64,000 nucleotides of DNA from Amoebophrya sp. A120 (lineage: Eukaryota > Sar > Dinophyceae > Syndiniales > Amoebophryaceae), in assembly GCA_905178155.1 (NCBI GenBank), contig CAJINV010000003.1:8848179-8912178 (forward strand). The letters are read 5' to 3'. Position 1 is the stretch's first letter; every line of letters starts with the position of its first letter. Of this stretch, positions 36,977-46,529 are shown piece by piece. The notes beneath the pieces are model-generated. The model searched no databases and was not told the origin of the DNA. It saw only the letters and a list, made by a program, of their open reading frames with translations. Both the position numbers and the translations under genes were made by a program.

Positions 36977-39900
36977 TCAGTAGCCGCGGACCGCTTTTAA
37001 TTCTTCAGACTCCGTCGTGTAGAAGGGTATGGATGACTCCAATACGGCATCCACCTTAGCGAGTAGTGCTGCTGGAATGAAGTGCTCGATATCGAACATG
37101 TTCTTCAAGACGTTGTCGCTATGCAGCTCGACTCCAGTCTCCTTGCCCACGTCCGTCTGCATCATCTGCGCACGCATGTTTGGCTCCGAGATTTGCACTA
37201 CCTCGTACGTTATCAAATGCAAAAATGTCTGGGTCTGGAAGAGTGTAAACTTGTCATGCAGGTTCTCCATGAGCCTTGAGGTCTGGAATGCGGGACCTAG
37301 CATGGCAGAGTCTGTGAGGTCTCTTTCATGCCTATCCTGCATGAGAAACTCCCTCCCAACTTGGTCGAAAGTGGGCAGCTTTTGGCTCTCATGCAACACA
37401 GATTTTTGCATGATTCGGATTTAGCATGACAAGCTGCAATCTTCCAGACCCAGACATTTTTGCAATCCATATACGTCGGCCCGAGACTCAAAATCTGAAT
37501 GTGCTTTCCGTCGGTACTATGAAAGTAGACCACTCGTCTCCATTTCCCTAATTTGAAGCAAAACACCAAAGAGGAAATCACCTAGAGAAAACGTGACACC
37601 GGGACCAGCAAAAGGAACAAAAGTGTTAACATATTCATCTCGATGCGGCCACAGCTGCCTTTGCAAGACAAATAAACTACTCATGGAGTGTAGTGTTGTT
37701 TCCCTCGGCTTCCAAGACTTGTCGCGCAAACGGTACTACAGACCCAAGAAACGCAGAGACAGGGTTTTGCATGACAAATCCGGGGAATGGGCAGTTCGAG
37801 TTTTTATGCACTGTCATACATACTATCCTTGCCCGATTCGGCGAAAGGCTTGAACTCCCACATGTGTTTCGGATAAATCTCACTTCCTGGCGCGCGCACC
37901 TGTGTTCAGTTTGCAACTAAAGAGGCATGCTTTGGCCTGCTAATATTGTCGATATCAAGCAACTCAACTACTTCTTGAGCAGGAATGTTTTTTATCAACC
38001 CTTTCGCAAGAGCTACAACTCACGCTACTGCTATCTTCCCAGCTGTGTGCTCACGCCCATGCGTGACCACGAGTCTAAGTAATTCATACAAAAGTATATA
38101 CTTATTTTTTGAACTTTTAGGTAGCATCCTCCAGTTCCAGTCATTCTTCTTAGGGTCGTATTCTTTGACTTTTCACCATTCCTTTTCCTCCAGTTCCAGT
38201 CATTCAGAGTTGGCGAAGAATAATAAACATGAAGCAGTAGCAATTTGCGCATGAGTTGTGACAAACAATTTCTATACCTTGACAGGATCCAATGTTTCGC
38301 TTCCCTTCGCTGCCTCTTCTATTTTTTTCAAGTGCTTTGCGAGGATGAGTTTCATATTCATGTGGATCATCTGTGCGTGAATCCAGGCTCCGAACGCCAT
38401 CCGCTCTCCGTTCAAGTGGCGCTCGCGCCCGGTACAATCACCCATGACCCACATATGCGGAAACTTGGCCGACAACTGGTTGGTTGAGAGGCAGTTGATG
38501 CTGTGGTCTGCGGGGTTGTAGATTCCGGGGTCGACTTTTTTCAGGGATTCTCCGAGGATGGATTTGTTCAATTCTAAGGAGTACCCAGTGCACCTGCGTG
38601 TTCAAGAATTGATGTATGCAGAACAAGAAAAAAACTCATGTTCTTGAGCGTCTACCTCTAGCTCGACGTCGCATCCGCAATCGCGTACTATACATGCACG
38701 CACTACTTTCCTCTCTAGGCAGTTCTTGTATTGATTTACGTATTAGTTTACATTTCCAGACGGGAGGACCACGTGAGAAAAAGCACCGCAGATTCGTGCG
38801 ACCATGCAAACTTTCGGATTAAATTTGCTTGCACGAACCGCATCTACGTACAGTGCCACTGCCTCCACTGCAGATTGAAGACAAAGAATAACGCGCGAAC
38901 ATAGCTCTTCATTACTCATCAGCAACTTCTAACTTCTACTTACATCGGTACCAGAACTCGCGGTCTTTGCTGGGATCAAAAGGCACGGATAGACCCGACT
39001 GGCACACGTAGCACTTTTTCACGGGGTCGAAGTGCGTGACGCGCTCGTTGAAAATGATTTTGGCGCCCAGCTTCTCCAGCGTGTTCTTCGCGTGGTCACC
39101 AGTGGCGGGGTGTGCGCGGCTTACCAGCTTGGAGCCAGAATGCACCAGCACGACCCTCTTGTTCGGAAATGCTGTGATCAGTTCTCCGCAGAGCTCGGAT
39201 CCAACAACACCACCACCGATCACAAGTAGTTGCTCGCACTTTGCCACTTCTCCGTGCAGGTAGAGCATCTGTTTCTTGCGGTAGTCCAGACTGGCGTTAT
39301 CCGTCTTGATGTAGCTCTTGTACACACTTCCGGTCGCGATCACGCAGTAATCGAAGGGCACCACTCGCTCTCCGTCATTGATCACCACGTGGTCCGCCTC
39401 TATCTTGGTTGCTCTGCCCACGACCACCTGCCCCTGCTGACCCATGTAATCGCTGTGCCTGCAGAGCGTGTTTCCCATCTGCTTTTCCGGCTCGCAAACC
39501 ATGCGCAGCACGGCCATGGTGTTCTCTGCGTAGTCCTTCAGATCGATCAGCGTCACCGCTACGCGCTCGTCTGTCAAGTTGCTCCACAGTCGCCGCGATC
39601 CTGCGCAAAAGTATCGCACTTCTCATGCTAGGTAACAATTAAAATTGATAGCCGCCTCGGCGGGGGTAGTGAGGTGCCGGCTAAGAACTTACTCTTGCCT
39701 AATATTGCGGCTGCTGCACTAAAGTGAAGTGCTGCTCTTTTTCGTGTACACCATACGCTCGCGCGTAACATTACTCCCCATGTTGTTCCAGCTCCGCTGT
39801 GTCGTTTTTTTCAAGCCCCACCTTATTTGATTGCAAACCACCGGCCACCTGCTACAAGCTTCATTTTATCCATGTGCGAAAACACTCTCGACTGCCACAA

Positions 39901-42900
39901 AAGTTGCGGTTGCTTTGCGCGGAAGGTGTCAAAAAAGCTTCCAGATTAAATGAGCATTATACAGCTTTGTTTACTACATACAAATAGTTTGCACCACTTG
40001 GGCGCGGGGGTAGAAACAAATGGGCGGGAAGTTTCTTGGTCCAGGAGTTGCTGCCGAAGTTTGTGGGAAGCAGCTGTTGGTAAAAGTGGCTGCGTCTTGG
40101 TTGAAATGAACTCAAAAAAGGAAAAGATGCGCGTCTTTGCGTGAACGTAGCAAAAGGTGCTGCGTGAAGACAGCAAAAGCTGACTGCTTCATATCAAAAA
40201 GCGCAAGAAGGTCGCTATATTTTGATGTTGCACGATATGCAAACTATTAACGATGATACCACTTACAATTTAAAAACCGCGCCACTTCGTTCTTTCGCAA
40301 ACACCACTACTGCCCGCCTCGGCTACGCTGATCCTAGTAAAACTTCTGCCCAGCAGGCTTTTCCACGCACCTGTCAACCAACTTCCCGGCCCCGAAGACA
40401 CACTTCTATACGAACTTCTCGATGATCTGACGATCTTGGAGATGCTCGCTCTGAAGTTTGTGCGATGTTGGCGGCGAACTGAGCCGCGCAAAAGTCCGCG
40501 ACATGTCGAGCCTCTAATAAATCGTTGCAGCAATCGTTTCAATTCCCACGACGAGTGCGATACTTTTGAACTGGATAGGAACAGAACAGCGCCTCCCAGA
40601 CCTCCACCGACTATAACAATCTGGATCGGGGCCCGGCGCAGGCGCACCAAGCGGGCGTGGCTACTTTCGTCCTCGTGCTTCTGTTTCGACTTGCTCGCGA
40701 GCAGATTCAACGACCGCAGGGGGGAAACGCGGTGCGTCATTTTCAAAATGTCCAGCGCCTTCTGGAGCCGCTTCTCAGCTTGCCGCTTTTCGGCCTGAAA
40801 TTCCGCAAGCTCGGGAAGGATGAATCTCTCGTACACATTGTGCTTCACGTTTTCCAGGCGCGCGGCGTCCATGATGTTTTTGGCATCATCTTCACTACCT
40901 CGAGCCTCGGGAGCAGCACCACCAGCTGCCTTCAGATATTCCTTCCGGAGTTTCGCCTTCTCCTGTCCAAGCTCTTCGAACAGGGGCGTAAGATACTTTT
41001 CCACGAGCTGGCTTTCGAGCCTCTTCAACGCCTGCAGAAACTGGACATCCGCTTCCTCACAGGCTTCGGCGGCATTTTGCTGTAGGATATGAACTGCAAA
41101 AGTATCGTACTCGTAGTATTGCAACACAAATTACCTCAGCATGACAAAAAGATTTTGTCATGCTGATTTAGCTAGAAAATGAAATTTCTTTTGCATGACT
41201 GCGATTAGTACGAGTACGATGCTTTTGCACAGGATATAGGAGCAGGCCCCGCAATTCGCGCGCCAGATTTGCATCAGCCACCACCTTGTCGACCGTGAGC
41301 GACCGCGCCCAGTCCCGCTCCGCCCGTTTTTCCATCAAGTCCACTTTGTTACCCAGTTCGATTTTCTCTACCTTTTTCGGGTCCGTGACGATGCAATCGC
41401 CGGCGACTTTCAGGAGCCGCTCAGCGTCCGCTGCGCCCAGCTCCTCCTGCACCTGACCGGGTAGCGAGGCCGTGGAGGAACTCTTTTTCATTTTTGGAGC
41501 CTGGAAAACGCAGATGTCGTCGCTAGATTTTTCCTTCAACAGGAACGTTTTTTCTTGCTTTCGTATGCAATACAAATTTCCCGTACATGTACAACATGCA
41601 TCACAAATTTTACCAGTTTGGTTCGTAAAAATTGTCATGCTAAGTTAGGATCGAAGCCAAGTTTTGTCATGCAGAGACCGCATCTGTACGTGTACGGAAA
41701 ATTTACTGTGGCTATTTCGCGGGACGGTTAGAAACTCCGACTTGCCGTCCACGACGGTCTTCAGGCCGAACGCGAACGCCCCTTCGCGCAAAAACTCGAT
41801 AAACTCCTCCTCCTCCTCCTCGTCGTCATCGAAATTCGCGGAAACCACCGAATCCTTGTCGTCCACGTCAAACTCCGCCCCGTGACACTCGCGGATGCGG
41901 CGGCGCAACTGCACCAGCGTGGTCGCCTCCCCGCACATAACAAATCCGCTGTTGGACTTGTACTCCGCAATGCGGTCGAAGGGCGCCTCTTTGTCACGAA
42001 CGTGAATGAAAAAGACCCGATCTCCAGCGCTCGGCTTCATCTCGCTAGAGGAAGCAACGCTAACATTGTCGTCCTCTGGTTGCGCAAAGTGGGCGACCAG
42101 TGCCTTCAGGTTCTCGAAGCCGGTAGCGCGGAAAAGCGCATCGAGCTTGAAAACGCTAGTGTTGTTTTCCGGATCCGCAACCATCACGCGGCGCAGCCGC
42201 GGCAGCATCGGTTCGCCCTCTAGGAACTCCCGCCCAAAGCTGCTGTGCTGCCACTCGAGCGAAAGCCGGGTGTTCACATTTTGTGCCGGGATGGTGCCGC
42301 CACTTAGGTTCATGTGCCCGCCGCCGGCGACCTGCATGGTCATCGCCGTACCCTGCGGCTTTCGCCCCAGCACACTAGGCTCCTTGTGGAAGGTCTGCTC
42401 CACCGCGCCCTCAAACAGCACGTAGCGCACCATGTTGTCGCGGGGAAAGTGATCCACGTCAGAAAAAAAACCATCTTCCCCATGATCCATTTTATTTTCC
42501 ATGACAAACCCTGCGTTTGGTGCATGTTTTGCATGGCAAGTTGGATGTTGGGGATTGGTCAACATCTTTTTGGTTGATAGAAGTACCGGCCCCACCACTG
42601 GCGCCCGTCCGGGTTTTCGATGGCCATGGCGGGCGCATTCTTTTTGTCTTCGAGCTGTGCAGCCTGGGAAATCAGCTCGATTTGGGACCGGATCTCCGTG
42701 TTCAGGCGCCTGATGTACGCAACGTTTTCAGACATGGAACCGTAATACTTGCTCGGCGATGCAAACAAGGCCATGAAAGGGTTGAAGCTGCGCTTCGGTT
42801 TCTTTTTTGTCTCCCCATCCGCGAGGTAGCCGAGACGGTCGCGAAGGTCCTGCAACTTTTTCTCCAGCCCTCGGAGGGAAGAGGCCAGTGTCTGCGAAGC

Positions 42901-43041
42901 AGGGAGGCCATGGACGATGTCAATCGCAGCCTGTGCCAGAAGTCGGGACTCCTCTGCCAACTCCGGATACTCCGCCAGGGCACGCACTTGGACCAAGATC
43001 ACGCTCGCAATGCCAGTGACAGCTCCTACAGCGTCCACCAT
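36977..43041 (-). CDS. large fusion: helical (MLKL/HeLo-like?) N-terminus plus AIF/FSP1-type FAD/NAD(P) oxidoreductase
   Basis: ATG at 43041. Exons 43041-42587, ~42455-41696, 41500-41231, 41079-40572, 39600-38952, 38593-38278, ~37899-37826, ~37690-37580, 37545-~37474 and ~37208-36977; about 1,100 residues. Phases agree at TTTTCC|GTACAC/TTTTCCAG|GCT (0), TATATCCT|GTGC/CCTACAG|CAA (0), TCCA|GTTC/GCGCAG|GA (1) and TTCTG|GTACC/CACGCAG|G (2). These joins rebuild IVIVGGGLGGAV before VAVTLIDLKDY (first Rossmann fold), LLVIGGGVVGSELCGEL (second) and FWCTGYSLELNKSI, then MWVMGDCTGRERHL, the FAD-family hallmark. Such enzymes reduce quinones at membranes. Residues 1-~150 are predicted helical (ASVILVQVRALAEYPELAEE, LEKKLQDLRDRLGYL), resembling MLKL N-terminal bundles; this is inference. 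The middle has an acidic DDDEEEEEEF stretch. The 42.5 kb junction is unresolved, so two genes cannot be excluded. Confidence 0.72.
37206..37475 (-). mobile_element. introner-like intron, family B, both termini present
   Basis: Inverted termini TGCAAAAATGTCTGGGTCTG (from 37218, followed by GAAGA) and its complement ending at 37464 bound about 247 bp. A 5-bp direct repeat (TACGT, 37206-37210 and 37472-37476) lies outside them. It interrupts the oxidoreductase gene. Joining the exons within the direct repeat keeps frame and gives ...LSLGPTYEVVQISEPN. No AG lies at an in-phase acceptor position; the closest option is GT...AC. Confidence 0.75.
37546..37579 (-). other. candidate 34-nt intron in the oxidoreductase gene
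   Basis: On the minus strand it starts GTGATTTCCTC and ends CAAATTAG. Removal joins PGVTFSLG to KWRRVVYFHSTDGK in phase, whereas reading through runs to a stop soon after. It has a T-rich 3' half. Confidence 0.6.
38128..38205. mobile_element. 40-bp insertion between 19-bp direct repeats
   Basis: CCTCCAGTTCCAGTCATTC is present at 38128-38146 and 38187-38205, flanking a 40 bp segment that begins TTCTTAGGGTCGTATTCTTT. The first 36 bp of that segment recur at 57507-57542 in the same orientation without the flanking repeat. This looks like a very short insertion with target-site duplication. Located in an intron of the oxidoreductase gene. Confidence 0.7.
39601..40571 (-). mobile_element. 971-nt introner-like intron, family A
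   Basis: Bounded by inverted ends GCGCAAAAGTATCGCAC (39603 onward) and GTGCGATACTTTTGAAC (ending 40571). It splits the first Rossmann-fold motif of the oxidoreductase: donor A|GTTCAAAAG and acceptor TTGCGCAG, phase 1. Longer than the other family A introns, so it may contain a second insertion; no coding capacity seen. Confidence 0.7.
41080..41230 (-). mobile_element. 151-nt introner-like intron, family A
   Basis: Near-perfect inverted termini: TGCAAAAGTATCGTACTCGT from 41095 and its complement ending at 41229 (one difference). The interior has a palindrome CAGCATGACAAAAAGATTTT then GTCATGCTGA. The host string ATATCCT occurs at both edges (41231-41237 and 41084-41090), like a 7-bp target duplication. 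Spliced GT...AG, using an AG four bases past the duplication. Confidence 0.85.
41501..41695 (-). mobile_element. 195-nt introner-like intron
   Basis: Phase-0 GT-AG intron (GTACACGTACAG...GCGTTTTCCAG) with short inverted CGCAGATG/CATCTG strings near its ends and two GCATGACAA-type strings inside. Its termini differ from families A and B. Confidence 0.6.
42456..42586 (-). other. unresolved intron between oxidoreductase exons one and two
   Basis: Exon one ends at a plausible GTACTT donor in phase 2, but no AG in the matching phase precedes the next open frame. The interval contains CATGACAAACC and CATGGCAAG strings typical of the introner set, so a non-AG acceptor is possible. Confidence 0.45.
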
Positions 43042-43744
43042 AATGGTCTCTCTAGGATTTTTGCATGTACTAGTCTGTGTCTTCTAGGAGAATTAGTACT
43101 GTTCTTCAAGAAGTTCACTGGAGTTAGAGGCACGCATTGACTCGCCGCTGAAGAGCGGTCTCCCTTGGTAAATGCTCTTCACATACTGGGTAAGTAATGG
43201 CGACCTCTAGGCGATTTGAGTCTCGTTTTTATTTTATTCGACAGCTCATGTCGAACATGCTCAGATTTTCTATATCCATAGTATTCCTGCGGTTCGCGTT
43301 CCGCGCTGCTCTCTTGCTAATCTGAGTGTCCCAACGAATACGGAAGCGGAACGCCAACGGACCACACGCACCCCATTTAGATGAAGTTGAAGATTTAAAT
43401 TTCCTTACAATTGAAATAAATCAAACACGACATGCAACACAGGCACAGGAGGGGCGAGCTACTGCGTTTGACCTGCTCCAAGTGACTACGATATTAATGG
43501 TCGTTTTCTTGCCGAGCTGGTGCAAGTCGTAGATGTTTCAGCGGCCCCCCTTAACCTTATTGCATCTTTATTCAGTTTCTAATTACCGTGCTTCGTGGTG
43601 TTGCCCTTCTTAGTCTTACACTTCTTTTGAAATCTGCTCTGCCAATCGTAAAAATGCTAGCACAGCAGGAGTCCCGGTTTCCAGATTGTCGTCTATTGTA
43701 AGCCTTGTTCGCATCAATAAGCGGCCGCGACGAGTTCGTCGCTT

Positions 43745-44536
43745 TCACTCGTCTCCGTTCGAGCCAGGACTGTCCTCACCCTCTTCGCCGACGTCTTCCA
43801 TACTGACGTCGAGCGCGTTGTCCCCAAGCGCCAGCTGTTGCCCAAAGGGAAAGTAAAGACCATCCTCGATCGCTTCGACTGCCTCGGGAAACGTGAGAGG
43901 GAGGGCCTTCTCGAGGCCCTCGTTGACGACCTCCTTATCGTGCTTCGCAGATTCCAGGCAATGGTCGAAAATTCGATCGTATCCACTGCAAAAGTATCGC
44001 ATTCGCACTCCGTAGCAATTGCTGCTATGCATGACAAATCTCTTTCCTAAGGCGAAACAGCATTACAAATTTCTATTTTATTTGCAATGCTAAACTAATT
44101 TGTAAATTGCGATTTATACCAGTACGATACTTTTTCTTTTGCAATGCATATGTCGACCCACTCGTCCGTCACGGCGTCGGATGCCATATACATTGTGCGT
44201 ATGCATTACAAACACGTCTGGGCCCCAAAATTTGCCATGCTAGCTGGTCACGACCAGCACCAAAGAGCAACCTGCAATAAACAGCGAAGCATGACGGACT
44301 CTTTTCTGTTGCGTGTCTTGTTCGAGCACGACAGGTTGCGTTTTTGCATCACAGACAAGCTCCTGGGCTTTTGGTATTGGTTGACAAACATGCATCACAG
44401 AGATGCTAGTCATACTCATACCAGACACCGACACGCATAGAAACACTTGCAGCAACCTAAATGTAAATGAATCTTGCAGAGCCAGACATATATTTTGCAA
44501 CTGATAGTGCGTATGCGTGCGCAAATGGACCGGTAC
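43745..44536 (-). CDS. small acidic hypothetical protein (3' part of gene)
   Basis: Last exon 43985-43745 reads YDRIFDHCLESAKHDKEV, then LPLTFPEAVEAIEDGLYFPF, and ends EEGEDSPGSNGDE. Upstream pieces at 44194-44144 (MYMASDAVTDEWVDI) and 44536-44507 become one open frame, YRSICARIRTMYMASDAVTD, when the intervening element is removed. The 5' end was not located. Function unknown; the acidic C-terminus is the only notable feature. Interrupted by one family A and one family B-like introner. Confidence 0.55.
43987..44143 (-). mobile_element. introner-like intron, family A
   Basis: Termini TGCAAAAGTATCGCATTCGC (from 43987) and the inverted, slightly diverged GTACGATACTTTTTCTTTTG plus CA (ending 44143). 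A GCATGACAAATC string lies inside. Acceptor TTTTGCAG is formed by the terminal repeat itself. Confidence 0.75.
44205..44506 (-). mobile_element. 302-bp family B-like introner with 10-bp target duplication
   Basis: GTGCGTATGC is exactly repeated at 44195-44204 and 44507-44516. Inside are diverged family B termini (ATTACAAACACGTCTGGGCC and GAGCCAGACATATATTTTGC). Collapsing the two direct repeats into one restores an open frame. No cut position inside the repeat gives GT...AG. Confidence 0.8.
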
Positions 44537-44830
44537 CTGTGGTTCGTGCGTGTGTATGGTAATTCAGAACGAATTCGAGGAGCGCCGTTTTCTCGCAGCT
44601 CTGCCTCTGCTAGTATTGAATAGGAAGTACTACTGCTACGCACTACTTACCAGGTGTTGATGGCTAGTGTACTAGCTAATGCAGCCAGCGGATTCTTCAC
44701 CTAGTACGCAGAAGCAAACATCTTGAGCTTGGGACGGTAAATCAAAATTATTGATGAAACGGGATGAAATTATATATGTGGCTAGCCGGGAACGCTGCTC
44801 TTCGTGTCTAGCGACCACCAACTCGAGCTT

Positions 44831-46523
44831 TTACATAAAGTACTTGTCGCGGAGGTGGCGCTCCTCAAGACGGGCGCATTCATTACCACACAGCACCAGA
44901 ACGAGGCTAAGAAACATTTGCGACCTCCTCGCAAGCATAACCACATCAACGTCCACCACGAAGAAAGCATGATATCAAAGTTAGAGAGTACCATCTCGCA
45001 TTTCTCAAGTGTGTAAGGTTTTCGCGGATGTTATCCAGTGACACTTTTTTGTAGTCCTTTTCCAGAATGTACTGTTTGTCCTTCGAGAAGATTTGCTGAA
45101 CGTCCTCGGGTACAAAGTGCACGAATATATCGTGCGCTAGGTTTGCAGCAAATTCGAATGGAGAGTCGCAGTACAAGGCGCGCAACACCAACGCGAGCTT
45201 CCCAACATACTGCATCCCCTGGTCCTCTTCCACTATTTGAAATATTTTTTCTCGCGAGTGTGCTTCGACAATGTCTCCGAGTGCGTCCGGCAGAATTCGT
45301 GGCGCGTGGCGAACAAGTTTGCGAAGATCGAAGCTGGTGAAGTCCTTCATGTGGCTGAAGATCGTGTCCACCTTTTTCTGCAGCAGATCCGGGGCGTCGA
45401 AAGGGTACAGATCCTCGCGAAACTGGCGAAACAACTCCTTCTTGAACTTGCGGCGATCGTTCTTGCGGCGCAAATACTGAAACAAACTCATATAGCCCTT
45501 CCCGTATGCTATCCGCAGATTCTGCTTCAGCGGGCATCCGGTGAGGTTCAGTTCTGCGGGATTTCAAATCAGTTCGAATGCAATTTTTGCAAAAAACGTT
45601 GCATCATGCTCTTGCAGGTCATCTTCTTTGTCTAAGTTTATCACTATCTTTCTTAAACCTTCAACTTGAACAGTGCCTACAGGTCTCGGCGACATCGGTC
45701 GCTTGTGATCTCTAATCGCGAACCAAAAGCTAAACCACATCGATGATATCTATCGCGGCGCACCTTTTAAGCAATGCTGGAGGTCGGCGTACTCCCTCGG
45801 AATCTCGAAGACTGAGGTATTGCGAACGTCCAACACGCGGAGATCTTTCAACGTAGCGAGGCTCACTGGGAGTTTGAACAAAAGCGGGTTGTCCTGGGCT
45901 AAAATCTCTTGGAGGTTCTCGAGCAGAGACACCTCGGCCGGAATGCTCTGTAAATTGTTGTACCCGAGGTCGAGCCGAGTGAGCCATGTGTAGTTCAGAA
46001 TGTTCGGGATGGCGGCATCCGTCAGGTTGCAGTACGCGAGAGAAAGCGGCATCGTGTGGAAAAACGCAGCCCAGACCGCATACTGCCCAAGCTGTCGCTG
46101 TAGACTAATCAAGTACAAGACGCGGCTTTGGGGTCGTACTAGGTTCTGACGATTACTAGCTCTTGTTCCCTGCTACGTACAAAAGCGTAAGCGTCGTGGC
46201 GATTGGCTACAAGTAGAATGCTGGCCGCGATTGGGGTTGATGCATTAATTCTCAAATGCCCTTCGTGTGTAAGAACAACTCAACGACAATGCCTCATTTT
46301 GTTTTTATGCGGCTGATCCGAATTCACGATTTGGTGCCGTCATCAAATGCTAGAAACGACGCCGTGGACTTCTTGCACGTGCATATTGCAAGTATGGGCC
46401 TGCGACGTTTTTGAAAGGGATACGATGCCGGTCCTTTTTATCGCGTATGCGGGTCAGCCGCTTATAGATTTCTGTTCCTTTGGACAGCCCATCCAAATTA
46501 TCCACAAACTTCACGGGAAACAT
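44831..46523 (-). CDS. leucine-rich-repeat protein
   Basis: Exons 46523-~46382 (tentative, from ATG, MFPVKFVDNLDGLSKGTEIY), 46097-45764, 45553-44992 and 44927-44831. Joins are in phase: TTAAAAG|GTGCGC to CCCGCAG|AA (phase 1), and AGATG|GTACTC to TGCGAG|G (phase 2, a 64-nt intron), ending ERHLRDKYFM stop. LRR units are clear: LTRLDLGYNNLQSIPAEVSL, LQEILAQDNPLLFKLP, LRVLDVRNTSVFEIP and LKELNLTGCPLK. After the repeats comes a basic then mixed helical region (YLRRKNDRRKFKKELFRQFR) of about 190 residues. LRRs bind proteins; the partner is unknown. The N-terminal exon join is not certain and further 5' exons are possible. Confidence 0.75.
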
Positions 46524-46529
46524 GGTAAC

